Assembly (NCBI RefSeq): GCF_027244095.1
Contig: NC_069657.1
Span: 46,994,857 to 47,058,856, forward strand
Length of the DNA stretch: 64,000 nt
Direction: 5' to 3'
Source: Hemicordylus capensis
Taxonomy: Eukaryota; Chordata; Lepidosauria; Squamata; Cordylidae
Each line of letters opens with the position of its first letter. Positions within the stretch are counted from its first letter, which is position 1. Both the position numbers and the translations under genes were made by a program. The notes below the pieces were generated by a model. That model searched no databases. It was given only the letters and a program-made list of their open reading frames with translations, and was not told where the DNA came from. Shown in pieces: positions 11,621 through 23,600 of this stretch.

Positions 11621-14600
11621 TTAAAACAAGCGGGCTCCATAGCCAAACGTCTGTTTAATGCTCTCAAAGTAGTATCGTTGCCAGCCCTCCCTTGTTCGTT
11701 CTTCTTCGTTGGCTGGGATGCCCCTCCCTTCCATGCAGACTTCTGTTTCACCAGCTCTGTCATTGAAGGTCAAGGTGATGGTTGCAAAATGCCCTAGAAG
11801 AGCCAGAATAAAGCCCAACATCAGTAGTGTAGCACAACCTGGGGAAACAGACAAACCACCTGCTTAGGAACATAGAAACCGGCCTTATACCGAGTCAGAC
11901 CACTGGTCCATATAGCTCAGTAACATCTGCACTGACTGGCAGTGGCTCTCCGAGGCTTCAGGAAGGCGTCTCTCCCAGCCCTACCTGGAGATGCCAGGGA
12001 GTGAACCTGGGACCTTCTGCATGCCAAGCAGATGCTCTGCTGGTGAGCTAGGGCCCCATCCCTTAAGGGGAATATCTTACAGCAGACTGCGCTCACATGC
12101 AGCCACTCATCCAAATGCAAACCAGGGTGGACCCTCCTTAGCAAAGCAGACAATTCATGCTCGCTACTGCAAGAGCAGCTCTCCTTCCCCTTCTTTCCTG
12201 GTGCAGCTAGAAAAACCACTGTCCTTTCCTTCCCAAGACCTCAACAGGACAACTAGAAAACATCATTCCACCTTCTACCAACTTCTCCTTTTAAGTATTT
12301 AGTGTCCTGCAGGAAAAAGGAGATTACATAGATATACTAGGTATGCCAAGGAAACGCATATAGCAAAGTAAAGTCAAAGCTTCTAGCTGATCAAGAGAAC
12401 TTTGCATTTTCAACCATCTTCATTGCCAAATAGGTGCCACTACTAGTATAAGGCAGTGGGAGTGCTGCTAATGGAAGAAGTCCTCCGCTTTGTTCAATTT
12501 GGATAAATTACTTACCCTCTGGCCACGACTTAAATCTCCACTTCATAGCAATCTGCTTCTCAGGAACCTGGAAAGAAAAGCAAGTTTAGCTACCTACAAA
12601 GCAGATTTCCACAAATATTCAAGAAAATAACAGATCATTCAGAAAGACTTGAAATGTCAGCTTTATTTAAGAGAAACACAAAAGTTTCTCATACTATACA
12701 AAGTAAGGGGAAGTTTCTAGATGCACAACTGCTTTCGTTTCATTAAAACCTGAGTCATGTTATTCAGCTGCAACCCACCAAAACTCCCTGCCCAGTTTCC
12801 CTCCTCAGAACCAGATATACAACAAACATCCACACGGTCATCCACCATGACACATTTGTTTAATTAATGCTTCAAAATGGGAGTTTTCTGTCCCATACAA
12901 GGTAACATGGACTATTTCCCCAGAGACAGTATTCCCTGTCAAATATGGAATCTAGAACATTACTCGCTTAAGAGAGTTAGTGTAAATGAATTGCCAGAAA
13001 CCGAGAGCTGGTCTTTTAGTAGTAAGCATGAATTGTCCCCTTTGCTAAGCAGGGTCTGCCCTGCTATGCATTTGAATGGGAGACTATATGTGTGACCACT
13101 GCAAGATCTTCCCCTTAGGGGATGGCACTCTGGGAAGAGCATCTGCATGCTTGCTAGCAGAAGGTTCCAAATTCCTTCCCTGGCATCTCCAAGATAGGGC
13201 CTGAGAGAGACTCCTTCCTACAACTTTGGAGAAGCCGCTGCCAGTCTGTGAAGACAATACTGAGCTAGATGGACCAACAATCTGACTTGGTATAAGGCAG
13301 CTTCCTATTTCCCTTCTGGTCCAAGCAGTGTAAACGCAGCTATGCTTGCAGAAGGTATCTCCACTTGGTTTCCAGGGATTTCCTCCTCTCTCTACAACCA
13401 CCCACACCACATCCTAAGTTGTTTCCAAGGGTCTCCGAATCTTAGAAATGATGACTGAGTGGAGTGCGAGATGCTCAAGAGAAAACAGAGAATGGTTTGC
13501 ACTAACTCTCTTGTGTGGGCACTGCTCCTATCCTCTATTTCCAGCTAACCCATTAGCCATACAAAAATGACTCAATGAGATAACACAGATATTTTGCCCC
13601 AAACAGATCAGAGACTGAAAAGGTGGCACTCTCAGGACTACTGGGCAACACACAATAAACTACAGTTAGTACTCACCAGTTCAGTGAACTCGCCAGAGAC
13701 ACTGCCATTTAGCAGTTGGAATTTCCCTCCTTTATCAGCCTCCACAACAGCAGGCGAATGAGTAAATGCCTGGACCATCTGCAGCAAAAAAGCAAGGTAC
13801 ATCAGCCATGACTTCCACTAGGCACTGGAGAGAACAGGAGCAGTTTCAAAAATAAGGGAGGCAGCGGCCTTTCCCATCTCCTACTGCATTTCCAAATCAA
13901 CCAAAGGGATGCTCATCTCTCAGGGCTGTTCAGCTTCATTAAATTATGAATCTGCCAGGGCCCTCTGCTTATCATCTCAGGCTCTGCTCTTGACCCCGCC
14001 ACTAACAGAGATCCGGTTAGCAGGGACTAGAGAGGGGGCCTTTTCAGTTGTGGCCCCTCGGCTTTGGAACGCCCTCCCTGAAGAGCTTCGCCATGCTCCC
14101 TCCCTCAGTGTTTTTAAAAAACATCTTAAAACGGATCTTTTTAAGGAGGCTTTTTAATGCTCCATTTTTTTTGTTATATATGGTAGGTTCTTTAGCTTTT
14201 TATAATTTTCAGTTCTTAGCTTTTAAAATAACCTTTAATTTGAACCTAATAATGATCGTGGTTTTTAATCTGACAACTTTTTTTTGTTTAATTATGTTAA
14301 ATTTTGTTAATTTTATTACTTTTATTGTTTCTTCTGTCTATCATTGTTGTGGGCTGCCCTGAGCAGTAGTGCACTGGAGGAGCAGGGCATATATGTATGT
14401 ATGTATGTATGTATGTATAAATAAAAAAAATTAAATTTCAGCCCTCCTACAACTGTTTGCCTACAATTTCCATAATCCCTGACTACTGACCACTGTGGCT
14501 GGAGATTTTGGGAGTTGTGGTCCAAAAACAGCTGGAGGGATGAAGTTGAGCAGCTCTGTCACATCTGAAATAAATCTGTATGAAGCATGCCTCCTGCTGC

Positions 14601-17600
14601 AGGAAGATATAACCCTTTCATAATGCAAAGTGGTAAGTGGCAAGTATTCCTTGAAGTCGTTTCCAAATGCCTAGGCTGCTTCCACTGTAGTGAGCCAGCA
14701 AGTGTTTCTTCTATGTGTGAGCTGGTTAGAGGGACAATGCAGAGAAAGATGGGGTGGATGGTGGTCCCTGTGGAGGATTAGACCCTGAGGCACCTAACCT
14801 CAATCCCCACATCTAGAGCTTACTTACTTCCAGTGTGCCCTGCTGGACACCAATCTCTGTTCCAGTTAAAGACCCTGACCAACATTCTGGTCAGCTATCT
14901 GACCAACTCTTAAGGGGATTTCAAAACCCCTAGCACAGAGGTGGGTGAACAATTTAAGAGCATAAGAACAGCCCTGCTGGATCAGGCCCAGGGCCTATTT
15001 AGTCCAGCATCCTGTTTCACACAATGGCCCACCAGATGCCTCTGGGGAGCCCATAGGCAAGAGGTGAGGGCATGACCCCTCTCCTGCTGTTGTTCCCCTG
15101 CAACTGGTATTGAGAGGCATTGTGTCTCTGAGGCTGGAGGTGGAGGTAATAGTAGCCATTGATAGACCTACCTTCCATCAATTTGTCTAAGCCCCTTTTA
15201 AAGCCATCCAAGCTGGTGGCCATCACCAAATCCCATGGAAAGGAATTCCACAGATTATGTGTTGTGTGAAAAGTACTTCTTGTCAGTCCTAAACTTCATG
15301 ACCTTCAGCTTCATGGGATGACCCCTGGTTCTAGTGTTGTGAGAGAGGAAGAAAAAGTTCTCTCTGTCCACTCTGTCCACTCCATGCATGTTTATACACC
15401 TCGATCATGTCTCCACTTAATCGCCTCTTTTCCAAGGTAAAGAGCCCCAGATGCTGTAGCCTAGCCTCATAAGGAAGGTGTTCTAGGCCCCTTATCATCT
15501 TGATTGCCCTCTTCTGCACCTTTTCCAGTTCTTCTTGAGATATGGTGACGAAAACTGTATGCAGTACTCCAAATGTGGCTGCACCATAGATTTTTATAAA
15601 GGCATTATAATATTAGCATTTTTATTTTCAACCCCCTTCCTAATGATCCCTAGCATGGAATTGGCCTTTTCCACAGCTGCCACATTTTGAGTCGACACTT
15701 TCAACAAGCTGTCCACCATGACCCCAAGATCTTTCTCCTTGGCAGTCACCGACAGCGCAGATCCCATCAGTGTATATGTGAAGTTGGATCCCCCCCTGCC
15801 CCCCTCCGCAATGTGCATCACTTTACACTTGCTTACTTTATAAATTACAATTTAACATGGCTGGGAATGATGGGAATTGTAGTTCAACAACAACTGGAGG
15901 GCCAGGTTTGCCCTCTCCTGCCCTAGCCCCTATCTTTTCTATGGGAACTCTGTAGCAAGTTCAAACCTCTCAGCTTTCCTTTGCTCCCTTAGCAACAAAA
16001 ATGGCTGCCTAGCAACCTCAGTAAATACTACAATAAAAGTCTCCCTCTATAAACAGTTTCCAGACCTATATATAAATACACTGTAACCATTAGACCTACT
16101 TCCAAACAACATCTAGCCTTTTAAACAATATTTTTTAAAACACCAAGAAGATCAATTCTTCACAGTCTTCAACAGACAAGACAGACATTTTTTGCCAACT
16201 CTGTTCTGAGAAACTTAAAGGGCAGAAAAAAGCATAACCACATCTCTAGGTATACTCCTGCTGGCTTACCTCTTGTGTAATGAATACTCTGTATAGTTCA
16301 TCTGGAGATGTTGGGAAAATATCCTTCAAGTTTATCTTACAGGTAGGAATCTTGACTCCTACAGATTTGGATTTAAGTGCATTGCCAACAACAGGTTCAG
16401 CAGCCTAAAAACAACATAAAACATTAATCATAATTGCTAATCATAATTGCAATGAGCTTTCAAGTGTTCAAAACCTATCACATGAATTATCTTCTTGTAA
16501 TCCTTACAAACAACCTGTAAGGGAAGTATTATCCTCATATCATTGTTGGAAGACTCAGAGGACGTGGCTTGTCGGAGGCCACCTAGAGGATTGAGAATTA
16601 AACAGAGGGAACCTCCATTAATAGCTCACTCTCTTACACACTGTGCTCTACCAGATCTCAATATGCCAAACATGGTGTGACTGGACTGTGCTGGAGCACT
16701 AAAAGGTAAAGTGTGTCGTCAAGTCAATTTCGACTCCTTGCGCCCACAGAGCCCTGTGGTTTTCTTTGGTAGACTACAGGAGGGGTTTACCATTGCCTCC
16801 TCCCATGCAGTATGAGATGATGCCTTTCAGCATCTTCCTATATTGCTGCTGCCCGATGTAGTACCTGCGAGGATTCAAACCAGCAACCTTCTGCTTCCTA
16901 GTCAAGCATTTCCTCACTGCACCACTTAGGGTGGGTCGCTGGAGCACTACAGTTCTCCAAAACCCTCCCAGACAAGACAAATCACTGCCAGAACTAGCAG
17001 CTGCTGCTGGAGCAAGAGGGACCAGCCTAAAGCCACCCCTTTTGCTCAATGGATCCTACCAGTCCCCAGACTGCAATAATTTTATGGTGGCAAACAAAGC
17101 AGTCCTGTTTCTGCAGTCTGAGAAACCTGCATCAGTTTCACTTTCAAAAGAATGTGAGCCCATTACTGAGAGACCTTAAAGGCTAAGTTGAAGACAGATC
17201 ATCCTGGAGAGAATCTATCTATGAGGTCGCTAAGAGTCGACACCAACTTGACTGGTGACTGGTGAGCGGGCCCAGCAGACGGGCAGTCGCAAATGGTGGC
17301 TGGAGCGGCTGCGACCGGTGGGCGGGTGACTGGAGTGGCTGCAGCGGCCGCGACCAGGCCCAGCAGATGGGCAGCCGCGAGTGGCAAATGGCAGGCGGCT
17401 GAAGTGGCTGCGAATGGCAAGTGGGCCTGGCAGGTGGGCGGACACAGCGGCTGCGGGCAGGGGGAGAAGAGGGGTGGCTGGGAAGAATGCAGTGGGGGTG
17501 GCAAGCAAAAAAGCAGCAGGGTGGGGGGACTAGGGGCGCAGATGCTCTGTGCTGGATCATCTAGTGTGCATTATTATGTGGCACTATAGATACCACACAC

Positions 17601-20600
17601 ACAAAATATGGAAGGAAAGATGTGTATTTTACAATTCTATTCTGTTAACAAAATAATTATTTTATATGATATTCTATTTATAAAACTGGATTTTTAACTA
17701 AATATTGGATTTATAGATTTGGGGTTGAAGCCAAGTTCTTAAAATTCCATAAAGACAAAATTTATTCTGTTGGAGCTTATCTAAAAATAGCGTCTTGATA
17801 TGGTGATTGGTTTTGACCGATCTTGGCAGAACCATACCTCCTGCCAGCTCTATTATCTTCTCTGTCACTTATCAAAATTTGATCATTCTCATGGAAGTGT
17901 GCTAGATTCCCTCAGTAGACAAGATCTGGAATAACTGGATCACATACAGAACAAAACCCTTCAATTAATTAACTGAAAACTGTAATTATAGCTGTTTTCA
18001 TTACTTAAACATGAGTATTTAATAGAGTCTTTAATATTTTTTCTTTTTCAGAAAAATTCTGAATTCATATTGTAACTATTATTGTCCTCAGCAAATTGTA
18101 AACACTCGATAATGAGCTCAATAACCAAGAAAATATCATGTCCAAGAAAAGCAGAATCCCTCTTCCCCCCCACCCCCACTTCCATTCACTCCTGTGGGGA
18201 AGCCACCTCCAGCCACCTTCTTTCTTCCTCCCTCCCTTCCCTCCTTCCTCTTTCTCTCACTCTTCCTCACATGCGGAAAAAGCCACCCCTCCCAATTGTT
18301 TTTTCAGCCCCCCCCCCCCCACCAGACCTTCACATCTCTAGTCTGGATCAAACAGTGGAGAGAGGCAAGAGTGTGTGGCTGGGGGGAAAGGGCTCCGGGG
18401 TAGGGTGGGGATGCTCTTGGCAATCTGGGAGCCCCACCCCACTGCAGCAGGTGGAGGCAGTGAGAAAAGCCGTTGAAAGGCGGCAAGAGAATGAGTGACT
18501 ACGACAGGGCAGAAGAGAAAGGAGCAAAAGTGCACCCTGCCCAAGGAAGCCGAGGCAAGGCTTGGAGAGGTGGGGGTGGGGTGAGCTAGGTGCTCATCCC
18601 TCGTGCAGGGGAGGTTGGTCCAGGAGCCGCCATAGCCCAGGAGGGAGGGGAAGGTGGGAAGACCCAGCATGGCTGCCTGTGGATAGACCGATACAGGAAG
18701 AACGGAGCGTGGGGAGATGAGAGAGGATGCAGGGCCCTTTTCTCACTCGCTGACAGCCTCCCAGGTTTGGGGCTGGTGGTGGTCTCAGTCTGGTGTCTCC
18801 TACTGCTGCCTGGATGGGGAACTTGCCTGGATTGCCACAAAAGCACACACACACCCCACCCCACACACTGCATACCCTTGCCTCTCCGTGCTCTCGACTT
18901 TCTCCTGTCTCCACTAAAAAGGCACATAGAGCCCTCTGGTGCCTTTTTCCAAGGTGGGAGGCTGTGTGCCTGTGTAAAGCTGAGGTGTGTGTGTGTGTGG
19001 GGGGGTGTCCCTTCTCACCCCAGGAAAGCCTTTTCCTCCCCTTTCAGGGCTACCTCAAACATGTCTACTCAGAAGTAAACTCCCTTGAGTTCAGTGGGAC
19101 TTGCTTCTCCAGCAGGACGGGAGAAAAGAAGGGAAAATCTTCATGCTCTTCCAAGCCAGGAGAGTGGCTTGGCTCTGCTCAGTATGGCGCGCGGAAAAGG
19201 AAGACGTGGCTTGCAGGGGGGGGAAGGTTCAGTTCACCTTCCCCAGCATGCCACTGCATGCCGTGCAAATGGAAAAAGTGAAAAGCAAGGAGCAACATGG
19301 CATGGTGCAGCAGAGGGAAAGGAAGGAGCAGCTCACCCATGGCAGGGGTGGGGGTGGGGGGCCCAAGGCTCGAGGACTGGAGGAAGGAATTCCGTGGGGG
19401 GAAGCTGGAAGTGGGGACTGAAAAAGGCAGCATGAGCAGCAGTGCAGCGGGACTCTGCGGATGCTAAGAACAGCTGCGCAGGGGCCTGGAGTTTTGTGCG
19501 CAGGTATGTACCTTAGAGGGAATACAGATCACATTATAGAACATTCTGGCAAACAATGCTTAGTGCTTAGGACCATTTCCTCTGCTGCACTCTAACAGTA
19601 CATCTATAAAACGTTTTATATGTACACACACATGCTCAAGAGCTAGGACTGGCTGTGACTGCCTGACAGAAACACACAAGAGTGCAGGTCTGCTGCCCGT
19701 AGCTGCAAGGAGCCACTTCTGTGTCTTGTTACTTATAACATCAGAGTCAGGAAATGTCATTCTGTAAAATGCATGTGTCCAACTAAGCTTCTTTCAAATG
19801 AAGATGCACCAGAAACTGGCTTGCTTACCCTGTGCTCCTCTGTTTTACGAAAAGGATGAGGAGCTGACTCTGGCTGTGACTGTTCACCGTTCACTGTGGG
19901 CAAAATCATGCCTTGGGTAAACTCTGAAAATTTATTAACATTACATTATTTTAGGCCAAGAGTCTACACAAATTAATTCACATTTCATAACAAATACATA
20001 AAGAAGGACCACTAGGAAACTGGAAAGTTATCTAAAAGGAAGGTGTAGTAGAAGCTATACAAAGTGCTTTAGTGAAAAAAACAAATATGGCCCTACAGTA
20101 ATGACAAGCTATGCTTTCTGATTAAATTATTAGAAACATACCACTGAGTATTTGCTGTGTAATTTCAAGTCAATATTTAGATTTCAAACCACTTCCCTAA
20201 ACCCTGGTATTCTACACCCCTCTCTTGCTGCTGCTGCAAGAACATGTGAGTAACCAATCCCGGCACTTCTTGTGCATTTCTTCATGTTTAAATTGCCCAA
20301 GACCAAAAGTGCCAAGGTTCAAGTCAGTGACAGAAGGATCTTTACTTAGCCTGGCCAGGACCACAGGCATTATGCCTGTTTCTTTCAATTTGATCTCAAG
20401 CATTGCTGACAACTAAGTGATAAAACTATGGCTCTTTTTCCTTCTCTGAGGGAGAAAAGTTATGAGTGATTCCCCAAAACACTTCATTTTAGAGGAGCAT
20501 TATGACTTTAGGCTTGTCTATTCCTGTGCAGTAGAGTAAATGATGTCCATTTCCTTGATGCAACCTGAAGAAAATAATAATCTATGTAACTATATTTCAT

Positions 20601-23600
20601 GGTAGTAGTGCTATATCTTCACACTTGGTCTTGTCACAACTAGCTATAGGTAGAGGTTCTGTTGGATGGGCTGATCCCCTCTACACACTTGAGGCAACAC
20701 CACTCTTCAAAGGTGCCCTAGTACAGGGTTACTGGATGACAAATATTATCCTACACTGGAACATGTCACCAGTCCTTTATTTTGTTGTTCTCTACCACTT
20801 TCTGTTCAGATTTGATGGGCACATGCCAATTGTCTCAAATGAATTGTCCATTTTCTCTTAAAGTTATAAAATGAATAAAAGACGTTAAGGTGCAGGAGAA
20901 GTCCCAAACATCCATTTATTTCATCTCCAAACACTTCAGAGCCACTGTCTGTCCCAAGCAAACATATTTCCACACAGAGGTAGAAAAATACAGCTGTCCT
21001 CCATTTGAAAGCTAGTGAGGAGAACTTTACAAGGAGGCCTCTACTATTTCTCTTACTCTCTGTGCATACCTGTCTTGAGAGTGCTGATGTAAGTGCCCAA
21101 AGCATCGCTGATCTGTTTTACGCCTTCTTGCTTCATCAAGGCTAACAGGTTGGTATCCGGCTCATCTTTGGCGAGACCAACACTGATCTAGGAATAAAAA
21201 AGGGCGGGGGGAGAATGTAAGGTCCAGCTGCACAGCTCAATTTGCACTGCATCCATAAGGTAGTTTCTAGAGAGAATCTGGAAGCTGTAGCTGTGCTGCT
21301 TTCTATTACTTCAAGCTTACACTTCACAACAACCTGCACTCTTGCTTTATTTTTCACTATGTGCTGCATCCATCTCTGAAAAAATGAATTTTTTTTTAAA
21401 AAATTGAGTACCAAATACTACACAGGTTACAAAATAGCTGCTCAAGTAGCAAAAACCAGAAGTCAACTTCAGATGTCTTTAAACATTATAAAAAGCATGG
21501 AAACATAGGAAGCTACCTTATACAGAGTCAGGCCATTGGTCCATCTAGCTCTGTACTGTCTATACTGAACCAGTTTGGAGGTCTGGCGTTAAGAGGCCGG
21601 GGGCGGGGAGAGTTTGTGCACATTCCTAGCAGGATTCTCTCCCAGAGCTCCCTGGAGAAGCCAGGAATTGAACCTGGGACCTTCTGCATGCAAAGCAGAT
21701 ACTCTAAAGCAGATACTCTAAAAAAGTGACATCCATAAAGTCATAAAATGAACGGTAGAACAAATCTCCTTCCTTCTTCAAAAGTGGAGCAGGAGCCTGA
21801 ATCTTTCTGGAAAATATGGGACAGCTCTGTGATCTGACTGGAAAAGACTGACTGAATAGCGGTCAGCAATATCAACTGTACTTACCTCAATTTCATCAAC
21901 ATCATTTTCATCTGAAAGGTTAGGAATCTCTACATGCCCCTTATACTTCACGCCTGTGTTTGAGGTGCCTGTAAATAGCAATATATTAATTTAAATAGTC
22001 TTATCTCACTTTCCCAACAGTAGCTTCTAATGGCTTTAGGCATCTTAGAAACTCAGTTATAATAATTTTCTAGTCCTTCCTAATTGTTTGGATAAACTTT
22101 AGGGAGAAGAATATTTTATAGAACCTTATAATAGGCTCTTTGCACATGTGAAAGAAAAACAGCTGACATACCTGTCCAAGCCAACTTGATGTTCCACTCA
22201 TAGAAGAAAATTAGCTTTCCTTTGCGGTTGTTGATGGAGGCTTCTCCATCCAATTTACTCACTTCTGTCACTTCGCAAGAACCCTCTGCATTCTCTGCTC
22301 GAATAGCCAGAAGCAGAGTTTTCAACTTCTCCGATGACCAGTTAGATGCATCTCTTTCAGTCCTAAGAGAGACAAAATGTCTGAAATTGAAATATGCAAC
22401 AGACACAGCTGGCTGCCTCTGTCTTTTACACTTCAGTACCGTAAAAAGCTAATTTCCCAATGCATACTTCTCTTGTCCTCTCTGCCAGATATTATTTTAT
22501 TCCGACTTTACGAATTATTTGTATACCTCCTTTGTCCCTTCCTTCATCCTCTAGTAATATTTGCCTCAACGTGGCTTGAAAAGTAATGCTTCAAATGGGC
22601 TTATTCAGGAAATCTCCCTGGGATATTTTGGGGAGAGGGTGGCCAAGACATTTAACTAAGCACACCCAGTACATCCAAGCGGAACCTATAAACCACATCA
22701 GACAGGGCTGAATAGCCAAATCAGATTAACCTCCAATTCTATTCTCCTAATCATTATAATTTACTTCACTTTTCACCGGACTATCATGGAATTAACGGAG
22801 ACATTCCTTTTGGAAAGAAGGGCTCCAAGCATTACCAGGAACCTGTATTACATTCTCTCAGGTCCATCCTGTATCTGTATTTTATATTACTTCACCAGCA
22901 AAGACCCAGAGCAGTTAGGCAAACATGAGGAGGATTAAGTATTAAGGTCCCCATCCAGGACAAAGACATCTTACAGTTCAGATATTTCTATTAGGAAAAA
23001 TGAATGATTGGCTTTTTTTAAAGGAACAGATTTCTAGCTCTCTAGAAGGTGAGAGCTCTTCACCACCTCTCTCTACACTAGCTATATACTATATTCCTAT
23101 AGGATAGCTCAAGCCTGAGTTACCCAAGAGTTACTACGGCCACAGATTAGGGATGTGCACAGAACCGCGGCTGGGTGGTTCGAACACAGTGGGGGTGCCT
23201 CTTTAAGGGTGGGGGAGGGTACACTTACCCCTCCTGCCGGCACTCATTACTGTTAAAAGTCTTCGGGGTGGCAGTGTACCTCCCTGCCACCCAGTTGCCC
23301 TCATTGGCTGGAAGTACTAGGAGCGTGTGCGCCTGTCTGCCGTGCATGCACACGACGGGTGCACACTAGGGGTGTGCACGGAACCGCGGCGCTGCGGTCT
23401 GGCACTGGGGTGGGGGGTTCCAATACGGACGGGGGGGGCTTTACTTACCCCTCCCAACAAAGGCGCCGTATTTCATTGAGCTATCGGGCGGTGCCATGTG
23501 CAGCCAAGCCGGCAAAGGGGCGGCAGGGAGTTATCCTGCCGCCCGTTTTCAATGGAAGACCTGGCAAGAAGGGGGCGGCAGGGGGATTGGGGGCAGCAGG

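Noticed and set aside
12960-13148. 5S rRNA gene
   Set aside because: The 5S-like text is only part of a repeated SINE, shared with at least five other copies and followed by a tRNA-like part; it lacks the full 5S ends.
18082-19433. Several 100-160 codon overlapping frames
   Set aside because: Open in many frames on both strands, as expected for C- or G-rich DNA; no conserved motif.
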